This document shows positions 24,517-36,939 of a stretch of 64,000 bases of DNA, in pieces. Origin of the DNA: Prorocentrum cordatum (taxonomy: Eukaryota > Sar > Dinophyceae > Prorocentrales > Prorocentraceae); assembly GCA_963575745.1 (NCBI GenBank), contig CAUYUJ010016294.1, positions 726,878-790,877 of the forward strand, written 5' to 3'. The notes beneath the pieces were generated by a model. That model did no database searches and had not been told where the DNA came from. It saw nothing but the letters and a program-made list of their open reading frames with translations. Every line of letters starts with the position of its first letter. Positions within the stretch are counted from its first letter, which is position 1. The position numbers and the translations under genes were made by a program.

Positions 24517-25004
24517 GAAGCCCCCTCGGTGGAGGGCCCCCTTCGTCGCCTCCCTCCCCACCCCCTCCGCATGAGCCGCCACCGTGCCGTTGTGCACGTC
24601 GTCGCTGTAGCGCGCACGGATGAGCTGCCTGCCCTCTCCGGCGCGCTGCGCCGCCAGATCAGCAAGTCGCAGAGCGGCACTGGGAGGCATACAAATAAAA
24701 CCACACACATGTTTGATCTGCGGGGCGAGAGCGAACCTCTTCCGCTAAAAGCTAGGCGGGCTACGCACAGCTTTAATAGGGGAGACAGGGCACAGGAAGG
24801 CGGGGCCTCAGGCGGCCCCCCCCCCAAAAAAAATCACACACACATGAGAAAGGCTGAGGAAAGAACAAACTCCCCTATCCCACGCCGGTCCTCCTCCGGT
24901 CCACCTCCCCAGGGGGGGGTGGTCCCAGGGGGGGAGTCCTTTTCCTCCTCCTTCTCCTCCTCCTCCTCCTTATCTCCGCCTCCTCCTCCTCCTCATCCCC
25001 CTCC

Positions 25005-26925
25005 TGGTCGTCGTCGATGTCTTTCAGGGTCGGCGGCACTAGCCGTCAGGCCTTCACAATAAAACGACACACAAATAAGGGAGGCTGAGGAAAGAACAAA
25101 AACGATGCGATCGGTGAGATCAAGAACGAAGATTGTAATGCTGATGACGACTGCGTTGGCGACAACAAATATGACAATGAGTGCAAGCCGTGCCAGGTGA
25201 TCGTAGAAACGCATAGGGCGATCATCACTTTGGCCATGCTCTGCCAGGACCTCAACCGATTTTCGAGATCCTCAACGAAACTTACTCATACAAAGATAAA
25301 CTTACACATCGATTCGCCGACATCGAGTCATAATTCACAGCCGTGTCATTGGCTCTGGATCCGATTGCTGCTCAACCTCGCCCTCCACCTGGACGTTTGG
25401 CTCTTCCGGACCGTTGAGACTGTCAATACCGTCAAATTCTAAGGCAAACGGTGGGGCCCATTAGGGGTGGGGCCTGCATGATGGCTCCTGCGACCGTCAA
25501 TACCGATGAGGGCTCTGGCTGTACAGAAATTCTCTTTCGGACAACAAAAAACAAACAGATAAACGTAACATCGCCTACAATGTCGCATCGCATCACGCCA
25601 TTCCGTGCCGCACCGGTTGCCCGCCTTTGGAAATTCGGAGCGCAATCCACAAAGAAAATTGAGGAGGGGAATCCGACAACCCTGCACGTTGAAAACATGA
25701 AGACAAACAACAGACACACACACACGCCAGCTTATGAACGTTCGCCTGACACCTCCACGTCACAATGGGAATCCCTGCCCGAAACGCCAACGCTCCCAAC
25801 CAACGGTAGGACAATCACACGGGGCGCGACTCAAGCCATCACAGAAATCACGATGATCGTTCGATTCCGTCGGGACACTTCGCAGCCTACACGTAAAGTA
25901 TATAGTATCAAATAAAATCGACTGGTGCACAGGAAATTGACAATCCCCTGTGAAATTGCGTCTGCAAGAAAAAAAAGAACAACAATGCGACCTCATGTAC
26001 GCCTCCACGGTAACGAGGCCCACAGAACCGCAGGGGAACCCCAAAGGGAACAGCCAGCCTGCACGACAATCTTGCGTGACCATCTCTAAAGACTCTGATA
26101 TCAGAGTGCACGAACCGTATCCTGCACTTTGCAGTGCACGATTAAAACTATGTAGAATCCTGCGCCGAAGATGAACTAGAAAAAAAAAGCGGATCCAGCT
26201 GTGGGGGAGACACACTTGCCACACGAATATCCCTGCTCATGCATGGAAGCGTCCGGGACTCTGCTGATTCGTGGGATCGTCCGTGTTAATTCGTTGATTA
26301 TCACTAACGGCTTCTGTCTCTACTTGATCCAAAACCTTTCAATACATTCAAAGCGTCTGTCAACACGATTTGGCTGCAAACTACTGCCGATTGCTCGTGT
26401 TGCCGTGTGCCTTTTCGAGGGCACCTCAAGAAGTGGACTAGTTTTGCTTTCCCCGGCCGACGCCCACTGCAAAAAACTGGCCCACAAAGGTCCCACCCTG
26501 ACTTCCCATTGTCCCGAGAGGACCCTACCCCTACGCCCAGCCGTCGGGCTGGCGGCGGCAACAAAAAATCATCCTGGCGACCATGCCCTAACACTTTTTC
26601 AAGCGGGCCGGAAATCAACAATGCATTGAGAATGGCGCGCGAATGGCGGGGAGGCCCTGCCCTTTGCCCTCCGCTCGAAGCGTGGGTAGTCGTTGGCAGC
26701 TTGGATGTACCCTTGCGTCGCGGTGTTCACCCCCGCGGCTGGCATGCTCGCGACGGCACGCCTGCTCAACGCAACACAAGTTGCAAGGAATAATGACCAG
26801 AACAATGACAACGACACGAGCGCGTGGATGCTTGGCAGGGCCACGCAAACGCTAGTACTGCATGCACTTGTGTTCGCAACGGGCACTCGCGTTTCAGAAA
26901 GCGAACGAGGGTAGCCACATTATGA
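25005..26925. other. No gene recognised
   Basis: About 1.9 kb of unique-looking, less GC-rich sequence. Open frames reach about 150 codons (25451-25915 plus, 25760-26224 minus) but show no motif, and both strands are equally open. Confidence 0.5.
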
Positions 26926-27174
26926 CAAATTGAGGGGGCGAGTAGGGGCCAATGAGGGGAAGCATTGGCGACGAAATGGGCTAGGCAGGTCTGGTGAGGG
27001 GAACGGGCACGAGCTAGCCGACCTGGTCAGAGCTACAAGGCTGGGGTGGATAAAGGGCTCGAAATGCAGGCACGCATCGACACCAAACAAGCCCGTGACG
27101 CTGGAAAGAAGCCTGGCGAGGCCCAGTGGGGGGTGGCAAGTCCCGCGAGCGGCTCCAGGGGACAGAGCCGAACG

Positions 27175-28335
27175 AAGAAAAACGGCAGCAACGGAAGGCA
27201 GCACTCAGGCCAGGCAGAGTCGAGGACAGGGCCCAATAAAGAAAGAGATGGCAACTGAAAGGAGAACAGGGACAGGGACGAACGAGGAAAACCGGCGCCA
27301 AAAGAGGGCAGCACTCAGGCCAGGGACGGTCCAGGCCCGCACGGAGGAAATTGGCTGCAACGGAAGGCAGGCACCAGGGCCACCGAGAGACGGGGGCAGG
27401 GCCGAACGAAGGAAACCAGCGGCAACGGAGGTTAGCACCAGGGACGGGGAAAAGGCGAACAAAGAAAACTGAGCGAAATTGAGGGAGGCGGCCCTGGCAC
27501 TGCGCTCCAACTGTCCCAGGCCTCAGGCCTGGGACAACTGGGGACAGGTCCGACGGAAAGAAAATGGCGACAACGCATGACAGCACCCGATCGTGGCTAC
27601 CACGGAAGGCAAATCCAAAGCCAAAGGCAATCGAGGAAAGGGCCCAACCAAGAAAGCCAGGCGGCAACGGAGGGTAGCACAAGGAACGAGGTCTGGAGAC
27701 ACCGGCGAACGAAAGAACCTAGCGCCAGCCTTGGAAGCACAGGGGCCTGGGACCGTCACAGGCAGGGCCAGACCAGAGAAGTTGACTGCACTGGAAGGCA
27801 GCGCCACGGCCGGTGAGAGTTGAGGACAGGCCAGCACTAACAAAGAAAACGGGCGGCAAGGGAGGCAGCACCAGGGTCGGTGACAGCAGGAGACACGACC
27901 GAACGGAAGAAGTCGGTAGCAACGGGAGGGCAGCACGAGGACCAAAGACAGTCGGGGAATAGATCGAGATCGAAGCGAGAGAGTTGGCTGCAACGGGGCC
28001 AAGAACTGGCCCGAACGAAGGAAGAATGCTTCAGCGGAAAGTAGCATCAAGGCCAGGGACAGTCAGGGACGAGGTCGAAGGAAGGAAATTGACTGCAACG
28101 GAAAACAGCACCATGGCCAGGGACAATCGAGGACGGGGAATCATGCAGGAAAGCGGCTGCAACGGCTGGCAGCCACGAGGGCCAGGAACCGTCGGGGACA
28201 GAGCCGAACGCAGGAACCTGGTGGCAACGGAGGGCAGCGACTGGGGCCAGGGGCGGTCGGGGACACCGCAGCACGAGGGAGACTGGCCCCCCTGGAAGAC
28301 TGAAAGAGGGCCAGGGCCAGCACGAAAGGAAAGTA
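27175..28335. repeat. 64-bp minisatellite, main block
   Basis: GGCAGCACCAGGGCCAGGGA-like cores recur at about 27308, 27367, 27434, 27800, 27864, 27930, 28041, 28104, 28168 and 28232, commonly 59-67 bases apart. Each is followed by GGACAGGGCCGAACGAAGGA and a TGGCNGCAACGGA stretch. Open frames on both strands reflect the repeat. Confidence 0.85.
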
Positions 28336-28544
28336 TGAAGGAAGCTGACTGCGTCAGAAAAGTTAGGAACCCGGGCCAAAAACCGTCTTTGCCCACATCC
28401 GCTTTCTCTGTTCTCGTCAACAAACATGGGTTAGAATTCAAATTATGGTCTTGTTGGCGAGGCGATTTCTTGGAAAAGATGACAAAATGCTCTGGAACCT
28501 GGGCCAAAAACCGTCGAGCGCAGGGGCGAGCGAAGAGCAGCGGC

Positions 28545-29475
28545 GGCCACGGAGAGCAGCACACCCGGGCGGAGGGCGGGCGGGGGCATAGGGCCGACCC
28601 GAGGAGGCGGGCGGCAACGGAGGGCCAGCGCCAGGGCCAGCGACCGTCGAGGGGCGGGGCGGGGCGGAGGATGCCGGCGGCCGCGGAGCTACCAGCCTGG
28701 AACATATCCATATCCCTATGCTGGGCATCTCCTCCTCACGATGCCAATCTCAGGGGCTCCCCTTATCTTTGAGGGCGCATCCCCAGGATTGTCGTCGCTC
28801 TTTTTGGCGTGTCAATCTTGGGGATAGGGATACGTTCGAGGCTGACAATGGAGTGGCGGGCGGCGGCCAGCGGCGAGAAGGGGCCCCGCCGCTTCGTCTG
28901 GAGGAGTGCCAGGCTGAGGCCGGGACTGACGGATACGGGGCCGCGCAAACGGAACTGGCTGCAACAGAGAAGCACCAGGGCCAGGGGCACCCCAGGGGAC
29001 GGGGCCGAACGGAGAAAATTCAAATCAGCGGGAGAAAACACCCGGACCGGGGGCACTGGAAGAAGAGAAGCAGTAGCAACCGAAGGCAGCATCGAGGCCA
29101 AGGACAGTCGGCGACACGGCCGACGAGAAAAAATAGTGGCAAGGGAGAGCAGCACCAGGGACACCGACGATAGGGAACAGGGCCAAACGAATGAAACTGG
29201 CGGCAACGACGGGCGGCATTCAAGACAGGCAGATCGAACGAAGGGACAGAACTGCAATGGAAGGAGAGTCAGGGACAGGGCCGGACGAAGGAAGTTGATG
29301 GCAACTGAAGTCAGCACCAAGGCCAGGGACAGCCCGAGGACCAGACGAAGAAAAGCGGGTGGCAGGAACACAGGTGAGCACCAGGGCCAGGAACCGCCGC
29401 GAACTCGGTCGAACAGACAGCAGGAACCAGGGCGGAGCGGGACGAAGCAGCACCCGAGGGCGGCACACTGGCCGC
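28545..29475. repeat. 64-bp minisatellite, second block
   Basis: The same unit is seen at about 28555, 28620, 28967, 29085, 29147, 29211, 29311, 29374 and 29450, with a non-repeat island at 28690-28850. Confidence 0.8.
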
Positions 29476-31550
29476 TTTCCGCTCCAAACCTTGAACTACA
29501 AGCGGTGCTGCTCGACGCGGGCAGTCTGCCCATGCCAGCGTGGTAGTCATGCCGTTGCCACAGGGACCGACCGTCCCAGCATTCCTGTAGGCCTACCACG
29601 ACATGCTCTTTGAACCTAAAAAAACGCTTTCATAACAAAAGCACGGGTCTTCGAACATCAACCCGATGTGTTGAACCAAGGCGGTCTCAGCCAGAAACGT
29701 TCCGAGAACATCCCTTGCAAACCACAAGAGGTCCTTAGAACATTCTGTGGTGGGCCGATAGGCCATCCAGGACGCCTGGCCGCTGCTTGAAATCTGCCAC
29801 TTGTTCCAGCGAGCGTCCTCGCCCGAGCGGCCGGCCGCCCCGTGGCCGCCCGCCATCCCTGGGACGCCGAGCGGGGTCGGGGCCGTCAGGCGCTCGAGCG
29901 AGGCGGCCGCCAGCCCGAATGTCGACCACGTGGCCGACTCTGGGAAGGGATCTGGACTGCAACCCCCTCGGAAAATCCCACCAGGCCTCTGGGCGTAGGT
30001 GGTCTAGAGACGCTCCTCTCCCGACCCACGTCTTCCCCTTCGGGGAGCGGCTACATCTGGATGATGAGCGGCCACCCCGCGATCACTGACAAATGGTTCT
30101 TGACAGGGACGGCGGAGGTGGTGGCGGATGGCCTGCTGTGCGCAGGCCCACCAGACACAATGATGGGCATTGGTTTTCGACAAGGATGGTGGGGGCCGAC
30201 ATGTTTCCCGAGGTTTCCCTGACACTCTGCGCGTGCCCCGACCGTGGCGCACCTGGCGCAGCTGGAGTATGCGGCACGCTCGGCGCACGTGGAGCGCGTG
30301 GCGCATCTGGCGAACCAAACGTGCCCGGCGCGCTCAGGCCCCGGGGGTGCCTGGCGCCCGTGACGCGCCTGGCACGGGTGGCGCACCTCGCCCCAGCGTC
30401 GCGCACAGGGGGTCGGTTTGGGCTCCCAGCAGCTGCCCATCCAAAGACGACCACTGAACATGTGCAGGTTCGGGTGCTACTTATGTGTTGGGAGGGCCGG
30501 TGGGAGTGAGCTAGACGGCTAGTTATCTAGCAGGATGTCTTGATCCCTCCCGCTACCCCCTACCCTGGCCTGGACGGGGCGCCCACCGAGCGGTCAGAGC
30601 ATCTAAGATGGCCCAAGACGGCTCCAAGAGGGCCTCACAGAGACCAAGATGACTTCCAAGATGGCACAAGATAGCCCAAGATGCCTCAAGATGGCCCCCA
30701 AGATGCTCCAAAACGCCCCAAGACCGTTCCAAGAGGGCTCTAAATGGCCACGGAGCTTCTCTGTTGGTGTTGCATGTTTTTGTTGGTGTCTTGCTCCCCC
30801 CCCCCCCCAAGGCCCCCGATCTCAATGCTGAGAAAGCTGCGGCCAGCGGCGAAATGGATCCAATCACGCGGCGCCCCTGCGTGAACGTTCGAGACTTGCT
30901 TTACTTGTCCAAAGAAGGGTCTGATTTCACGCTTTTTCAGCGACCCACGCTACGGCTCCTCTAGCTACTGCGCAGCGTGCATTCTGAGGCTCCCGCGGGC
31001 ACTCCTTCAGTACGGTAATAACCATGGCTGGCAGGCCTCAGCGTGAGCAAAACATCCTCGACGACCTTGTGGGAATTACGCAAGGGGCCAATCCCACCAG
31101 CACTTTGGGCTAAGATGGTCTACCGAGTTCTTTGTTCCTCTTCCAGAGCCCTCTTCTGGTCGGGGAGAGGTACCGTGCACTTCCCATCCCTGTTGTTCTT
31201 TAAGGCGGGCCACCATCGGTCAGAGCACCCAAGATGGCCCAAGACGGCTTCAAAAGGGCCTCCGATGCTCCAAGATGGCTTCAAGGGCGGCTCAAAATAG
31301 CCGAAAATGGTTAAAGATATCTTCCGACCGTAAACTAAAGACGCGCGGTAAGGACGCAAGGGCCTTGGAAGGCCATGTCGGCACTTTGCGAGCGGGGCGC
31401 TGCGAGCGAAAGCGGTCAAGGATTCAAGGATGGGCCGAAGGGGAAGGATGCAAGGGTAACCTTGCAGAGTTGTTCATCCTTACTATGAGAGTTGACCGTA
31501 CCTCCAAGATGCCCGATGGGGGCCACAGGACCGTTCCAACTGTTCTCGAA
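29476..31550. other. Gene-free DNA with CR fragments
   Basis: Contains a CR header at 29968-30055 (CCCACCAGGCCTCTGGGCG, then CCCCTTCGGGGAGCGG), a GGCGCACCTGGCG-like degenerate repeat at 30240-30395, and CCAAGATGGC arrays at 30605-30735 and 31231-31310. No coding frame could be supported. Confidence 0.6.
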
Positions 31551-31555
31551 GTTCC

Positions 31556-31638
31556 TCCTCCTCCTCATCATCATCATCCTCCTCCTCCTCATCATCATCA
31601 TCATCCTCCTCCTCCTCCTCCTCCTCCTCCTCCTCCTC
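31556..31638. repeat. (CTC)n(ATC)n microsatellite
   Basis: Alternating blocks of CTC and ATC triplets directly upstream of RT-2. It may mark the 5' end or the insertion site of that element. Confidence 0.9.
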
Positions 31639-31661
31639 ACGTTCCTCTTCCCAGCCATGGT

Positions 31662-33540
31662 ATGTTGAATGCGCTTCACGATTATATCGGGCGCACTCGT
31701 GCTAAGCTTCGCTCGCTCCGATCTGGCAGCAAAGGCTGGTGGAAGCTGTCTCGTAATTTTATGTGTAAAGTCTCCAAAGAAGTTTCGCTGCCTCTTCGGA
31801 CTCCAGACGGCGCTTGGGCGATCCAGGCGGCCGACAAGGCAAACGAATTTGCACGATCTTTTGAAGTAAACTGGCAGAGTCCAGTTTTAATCCCCACAGC
31901 GTTTTCCCTTCTCCCTCCTCCCTCCTCGCCTTCCCATGGTCTCCCTCCTCTCCGTCTCCGCTCCGCTTCGAAAGTCTTGAAAGATCTGAGCATTGACAGT
32001 GGCACTGGGCATGACTTGATCCCAGTTCGTGGTTTGAAGGTGTGATTTCAAGAACTGTCTCTTCCCATTGTTTTTCTTGCTCGTCGTGTTCTGTCCAACG
32101 GAAAGTGGCCGCGCTGTTGGGCCATCCACTGGATTCACCCCCTTTTTCAAACAAATGTCGAAGCACGACGCTGGCAATTACAGAGAAACCCATCTTACTT
32201 CACAGGTGCCTAAGGTCGTGGAGCGGTTGATTGTTTCTTTGTTTGTGCCCCGGCTTGTGCGGGAGCTGAGTTATGGTGACTTTCAATTTGCTTACACGCC
32301 TGGCAGAGGATCGAGAGATGCGATTTTGTTTTTCGTTCTGACCTGCCTCGTCGCATTCGGCGCTGGGAGGCGCGTTGCTGTGTACAGCTCCGACGCTGCT
32401 GGTGCGTTCGACAGAGTCTCAGCCGACCGCTTAAAGGCCAAATTAGGGGCTTCTGGTTTGCATCCCTCCGTTTTGGCTGTCCTCAGCAGCTGGCTGGCGC
32501 CACGCTCGGCGAATGTAGTTGTTGAGGGTGCGCTCTCTCGTGCGATCACCAGGACTGATATGGTATTTCAAGGCACTCTTTTGGGCCCAGTTCTGTGGAA
32601 CGCCTTCTATTCCGACTCCAAAGAGGCCGTCCGCAGTGTAGGTTTTCAAGGAATCATATTTGCTGATGACCTCAACGCGTTTAAAGATTTTGTGCGAGAC
32701 GAGACAAACGCAGAGGCCTATGCGGCAATGCACGAGTGTCGGAACGAATTGCATTCCTCGGGACACGCAAACGGAGTAGTTCTCGATGCTTCTAAAGAAA
32801 ACATGCGGATCTTATCGCATTCCCGGCCGCACGGCGACAGCGTCAGGTCCTTGGGAGTCACATTCGACAGCAAGCTTCTCATGGGAGACGCCTCGGAATG
32901 TGTTTGCGAAGCAGGCTGGCGCCCCCGGTCTATCCTAAACTGTCGCCGTTATTCTAACACTCGGGAGTTGGACTTTCTGTACAAAAGCCACATTTTGTCG
33001 TATATTGAATACCGGACGGCAGCCATCAGCCACCCCTCATCTACCGCACTGTCTGTTTTACACTCGGTGCAGTATCGGTTTCTTCGAGCGCTTGAAATAA
33101 CCGAAGAGTCAGCACTGAAGGACCACTGTTTGGCTCCACTGTGTGTCCGCCGGGATATTGCTATCCTCGGCCTTATTCACCGTAGTGCCATTGGTCGGGG
33201 ACCTCCCATGTTCTCCCGTTTCTTCCGCCCCGCCCTTCCCCCTTCCTCTGTCCCCCCTCGTTCCTCTCGCTCCCGCTCTTCGCCCCTCCACAGCAGCCAA
33301 CTTCAAGATCCGCGCAGCGCTTCTGCGCCAAATTATGTCCGCAAGTCTCCTCTTGGAGGCGCCCGGTTGTACAATATCTTACCGGAAGCAATCGTGCGCC
33401 AACAAACTGCCCACGACTTCCAATGCATGCTTCAGTTGTTTCTGTGTTCCCGGGCCCACGCGGGAAACGCCCAGTGGAAGGTATTGCTTTCGTGGCGCCA
33501 GCCGTTCGCCTTCCACCTTCTTCTGGCTCATCGAGCGTGA
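31662..33540 (+). pseudogene. Non-LTR retrotransposon reverse transcriptase (RT-2), nearly intact
   Basis: The frame from ATG 31662 runs to a TGA at 32043-32045 and continues in the same frame to a T5 run near 32145. Removing one T there joins it to the frame that ends at the stop codon 33538-33540. The product would have about 625 residues. Motifs in order: LRSLRSGSKGWWKLS (linker common in dinoflagellate LINEs), SGTGHDLIP, WPRCWAIHWIHPLF, NYRETHLTSQVPKVVERLI, QFAYTPGRGSRDA, catalytic SDAAGAFDRV (32389-32418), VFQGTLLGPVLWNAFYSD, catalytic FADDLNAFK (32659-32685), SLGVTFDSKLL, and a C-terminal LYKSHILSYIEYRTAAI with SVQYRFLRAL. Only one stop and one frameshift separate it from an open frame, so it is young. 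The endonuclease domain is missing, so it is 5' truncated. It differs clearly from RT-1 and is related to RT-3. Confidence 0.9.
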
Positions 33541-34200
33541 GCGCCGGCTTAAATAGTCCTTTTCTCGCCTCTGCCTCCCCCTCCCTCTTCTCTCTCATCT
33601 CCTCCCTTCCTCTCTTCCTCGGTATTTTGCGATTGTTTGAAGCTCCTTCCCCCGTTCGTGCTCCAGGGAGAGCCCAGGCGGTTCTCCGGAAGTTACATGT
33701 CAAAATCTGTCATTCGATTCTTTGTGCTCTATCTGCCCCTCTCGGGTCCGCAAAATAATGCATAGTGTCGCTTTTCTTGGCCAGTTGCCGTTTGCACAAT
33801 GTCAAAAGCGATGCGTGGCTAGGAGTTGTTGCATGTCCGAGGCTGATTTTTTACAACAAAAAACAAACAAACAAAAAAATGTATGTTTGTTTGGTTGTTT
33901 TTTGGGGGGAAAAGAGAGAGTATAACCAAAAAAACATCTCGGACGAAGCCAGCTAGATAACAAACTGAGAAGCGGTTCAAGCACGCTGAAAGAGATGCCC
34001 AGGCGTCCCCAGATGTTACCAGACACTCGAAGGCGCCCCCAGTCGGTCACAGACTGGTTGAAGCGCTCCCAAGTGTTCCAGGCAGACCATTCGCTCTCGA
34101 TGTTCGATTCATTCCAATTCGCCCAACTGCAATACTAAACTTACCGCGCGACGTCCAAAAGAAAGACGGGGGGCAAAGAAACGGAGAGACAAACCGCGAT
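33541..34200. other. Likely 3' trailer of RT-2 and unassigned sequence
   Basis: CT-rich sequence (33560-33620) and an A-rich stretch of CAAACAAACAAAAAAATG type near 33857-33880. The latter could be the tail of the RT-2 copy, but no target-site duplication was found. Confidence 0.35.
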
Positions 34201-34204
34201 GGTC

Positions 34205-34221
34205 CACGATTTCGCTCACAA

Positions 34222-34266
<45 letters not shown>

Positions 34267-34328
34267 CACATATATATATGTAGATATACACACATGTATA
34301 TGTATTTACATGGAATCATTATAGATAC

Positions 34329-34369
<41 letters not shown>

Positions 34370-34380
34370 AATATACAAAA
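34205..34380. repeat. (TA)n dinucleotide tract
   Basis: Two TA-rich blocks at 34204-34280 and 34325-34378 with GTATATA variants. Confidence 0.95.
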
Positions 34381-34529
34381 AATGCGAATCAACTATCTCA
34401 CCACTTCCAAAGCACGCGCGCGCCAGACGCAAAGCAGCTACCTTCGGCAGCCGCTCTACTAGGGAAAAAAATTACGGCCGCAGACCAAAAAGGGGAGAAG
34501 AAAAGAGGGGGGAAGAAGGGAGGAGGAGG

Positions 34530-34712
34530 CAGCAAGCGACGCAGACGACCAGAGAGAAGGGGGAGGAGGAGGGAGGAGAACGGGAAAGCCGAGCCGAACG
34601 GAGGCACCGCGCGAAGCGCGCGCCCTGCGCTCCACGCAAGGCGGCCGGGGAAAGGAGGCAAGCGGAAGGCCAGGAGAGACAACGCAGAACAACGACAACA
34701 AACGAACGGATC
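34530..34712 (-). repeat. 180-bp dispersed sequence, copy 1
   Basis: It shares AGCAAGCGACGCAGACGACC, GCGCGCCCTGCG, ACGCAAGGCGGCCGGG and AACAACGACAACAA with 36043-36212, in the same order and orientation. It starts right where the RT-3 frame breaks off. Confidence 0.75.
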
Positions 34713-34728
34713 TTGTGCATCAGCCTGC

Positions 34729-35960
34729 CCTTTGTCGACTCTATCGCACGCGGCAGAGACATCGGAGCAATAAACAACCGCGCGGCGCCGCCTGCGAAAG
34801 CGACAACCCAACGCAAAATGACATAAAGCACGGCATCTCTCGCCCCGCGCTCACGGCAGCATGCGAATTGATTCGATCCGTAGGCGCCCAAGCGCTCGAG
34901 CCGAGGGACAAAAAGTTCGGCCAGAACACGCTCCACAACTTTGGACAATTGCGCGGTCAACTGGATGCCTCTGTAATTGTCCCGGTCACACAGGGCAGAG
35001 CGCTCGTGCAAAGGATACACCGAATGCTCGCACCAAGCACGAGGCCAGCATCCTGTCCGAATGATGAGCCGAGCCAGCTTGGCGACAGGAAGGGCAAGTG
35101 AATTGGCGCATTCTTTCAAGAATCTCGCTGGGATGAGGCCGGTCCCGGAGGCAGGGCGGAAGGCACGGAGGCACGCGCGACAAACGCGAGTGCGAACGAC
35201 GAAGAATTGTCTGGACTAAAAAGGACCAGCACTCCGAGAATTCAAAGCAGACGCCGTCTAGCGTGAAAAAAAAGCGTAAGAACACCTCAGCCTTGTCACA
35301 CGCCCTAATGGCCCAACTGCCGCTTGCCCGGCGCAGCGGAGACGAGGGTTGCGCACGTGAGACAAGAAAATCTTCGAAATCTTCGACCATTTCTTATTTC
35401 CTCTGTGCAGGCGGCGGAGCTTATCACGAGCATGGGCAGTGCAAGATCGAAACGCACGCAAAAGAAGCGCTACAATCAGCAACGGCATGTGGGAATCCAT
35501 CAGTGCCGGCCGCGCCCCTTTTCTTCCGCACCTGTACTAAACAATGTTCATTGACCCACGGGTGCGACTTGATGAAGTGCAGGACCCGAGGCACGTGCAA
35601 AAGCAAAAAGCCTTCTAAAATCTGCGTGAGACACGGCACGACAATGTCAGGGTGAGATCTGTCAATCCAACCCCAACTGCACTCAGAAATGACTCTGTCA
35701 GACGTCTCCAATTGGCACGTCCGAATTGCCCATGTGAACGGGTGACAACTACAAGGGTTGGAGAGAAACGCCGGGTCGGCAACTTCTGCGAGAACAACGA
35801 CGTGCAGTAAATTAGGAATGTCACTGAGCTGCTTTGGGACCACAAGTCCAGCCATTCATCAAACAGCGAAGTACAGATTAAACAACATATCAAAATTGGG
35901 CAGAATCGGAGCGAACCAACAGCCACGCTCTTTCGGCGACGGCGAACATCAGCAAAAAAC
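34729..35960 (-). pseudogene. Truncated LINE reverse transcriptase (RT-3), related to RT-2
   Basis: Fragments in several frames read, in order on the minus strand: FGRANWRRLTESFLSAVG (end of the endonuclease-RT linker, about 35720), FIKSHPWVNEHCL (about 35560), KLRRLHRGNKKWSKISK (about 35400), LALPVAKLARLIIRTGCWPRAW, HDRDNYRG-like DRDNYRGIQLTAQLSKVVER, FVPRLERLGAYGSNQFACCRERGARDAVLY, and finally [14 protein letters not shown], the first catalytic box, at about 34735-34780. Just beyond it the element ends, so the FADD box is gone. At least three frameshifts are present. The order and wording match RT-2, so both belong to one family. Confidence 0.82.
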
Positions 35961-36042
35961 AGCAAACAAAGGTGATTGACACATGGGCGGAAATGGCAAC
36001 ACCTCCACCAAGGTCGTTACGATCCCTCCGTGAAACGAACTC

Positions 36043-36212
36043 AGCAAGAGACGCAAACGACTTGAGAGAAGGAGGAGGAAGAGGAAGAGGGAGGAGAAAA
36101 GGAGGGCCGAACCCCGCGCGAAATGCGCGCCCTGCGCACGCAAGGCGGCCGGGAAGGAAAAAAAAGGAAAGCCGGAAAAAGACGCAAAACAACGACAACA
36201 AGCGAGCAAACG
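36043..36212 (-). repeat. 180-bp dispersed sequence, copy 2
   Basis: Direct-repeat partner of 34530-34712. Together the two copies bracket RT-3. The core CGCAAGGCGGCCGGG is preceded by a GCGCG-rich hairpin-like stretch in both. Confidence 0.75.
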
Positions 36213-36930
36213 AACACGAACGACACCGACGACGAGACACGACCAAAACAGTGAGCACGAACAAAGCAAAAGGAAGACAGGAGAGGGAAAAAGAAAGAAA
36301 GAAAGAAAAAAAAGCAAACAAGAAAAACAAACAAAAAAATGCGATAAAATGTTTAAACCGACCCCACAGCAAAAAATCTTATCACCAGCGGATCGGCTGG
36401 AAGGCTCGGCTGGGCGCGCCGGCCGAAAGGCTCATAAAATGCGCAAAAATGCAACTGCCGGGCCATGCCACGCTGAAAAACGAGAAAAAGGACACTACGC
36501 TTGAAAAACTGAAAGCGAACATAGAAATGAAATTTTCAATATCAAATTTCCGGACAAATCGTCCAAGTCAGGCCGGGTGAAGAAAAGACAACAAACAAGA
36601 GAAAATGCCCAACAAAGCATCACACTGCGGCAAGGGATGATTTGCGAGAGCTCTTGCGGGCTGAAGAAGGAACGGCAATCGGTTTCACAAACGGACTTAA
36701 TGAGGGCGGAGCACAAGAAGCTTTAGAGGAGGGGTAAACAGAAACGCTATTCACACGCACAACAAAATCCGGAAGCGAAGGATCAAAGAAATAATCAAGC
36801 GACCGCAAGCCACCAGGATCGACGAGGTGGCAGGGATGGCGGCGAGCGGGCGGGGAGGAAGGGGAACAAGGTCCAACTGGAACAATTCATCAAAAAACAG
36901 AACAAAACTCGAAAACCGAAACGCTCGCAA
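36213..36930. other. A-rich plus-strand sequence, no gene
   Basis: A-rich, AAGAAAGAAAG-like around 36285-36345, then mixed sequence. A plus-strand frame of 202 codons (35972-36580) is Lys/Arg/Asn-rich and overlaps repeat copy 2, so it is not accepted as a gene. Confidence 0.45.
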
Positions 36931-36939
36931 CTTCTGTAA

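Noticed and set aside
35972-36580. 202-codon plus-strand frame, Lys/Arg-rich
   Set aside because: It overlaps the 180-bp repeat copy and A-rich simple sequence; no motif.
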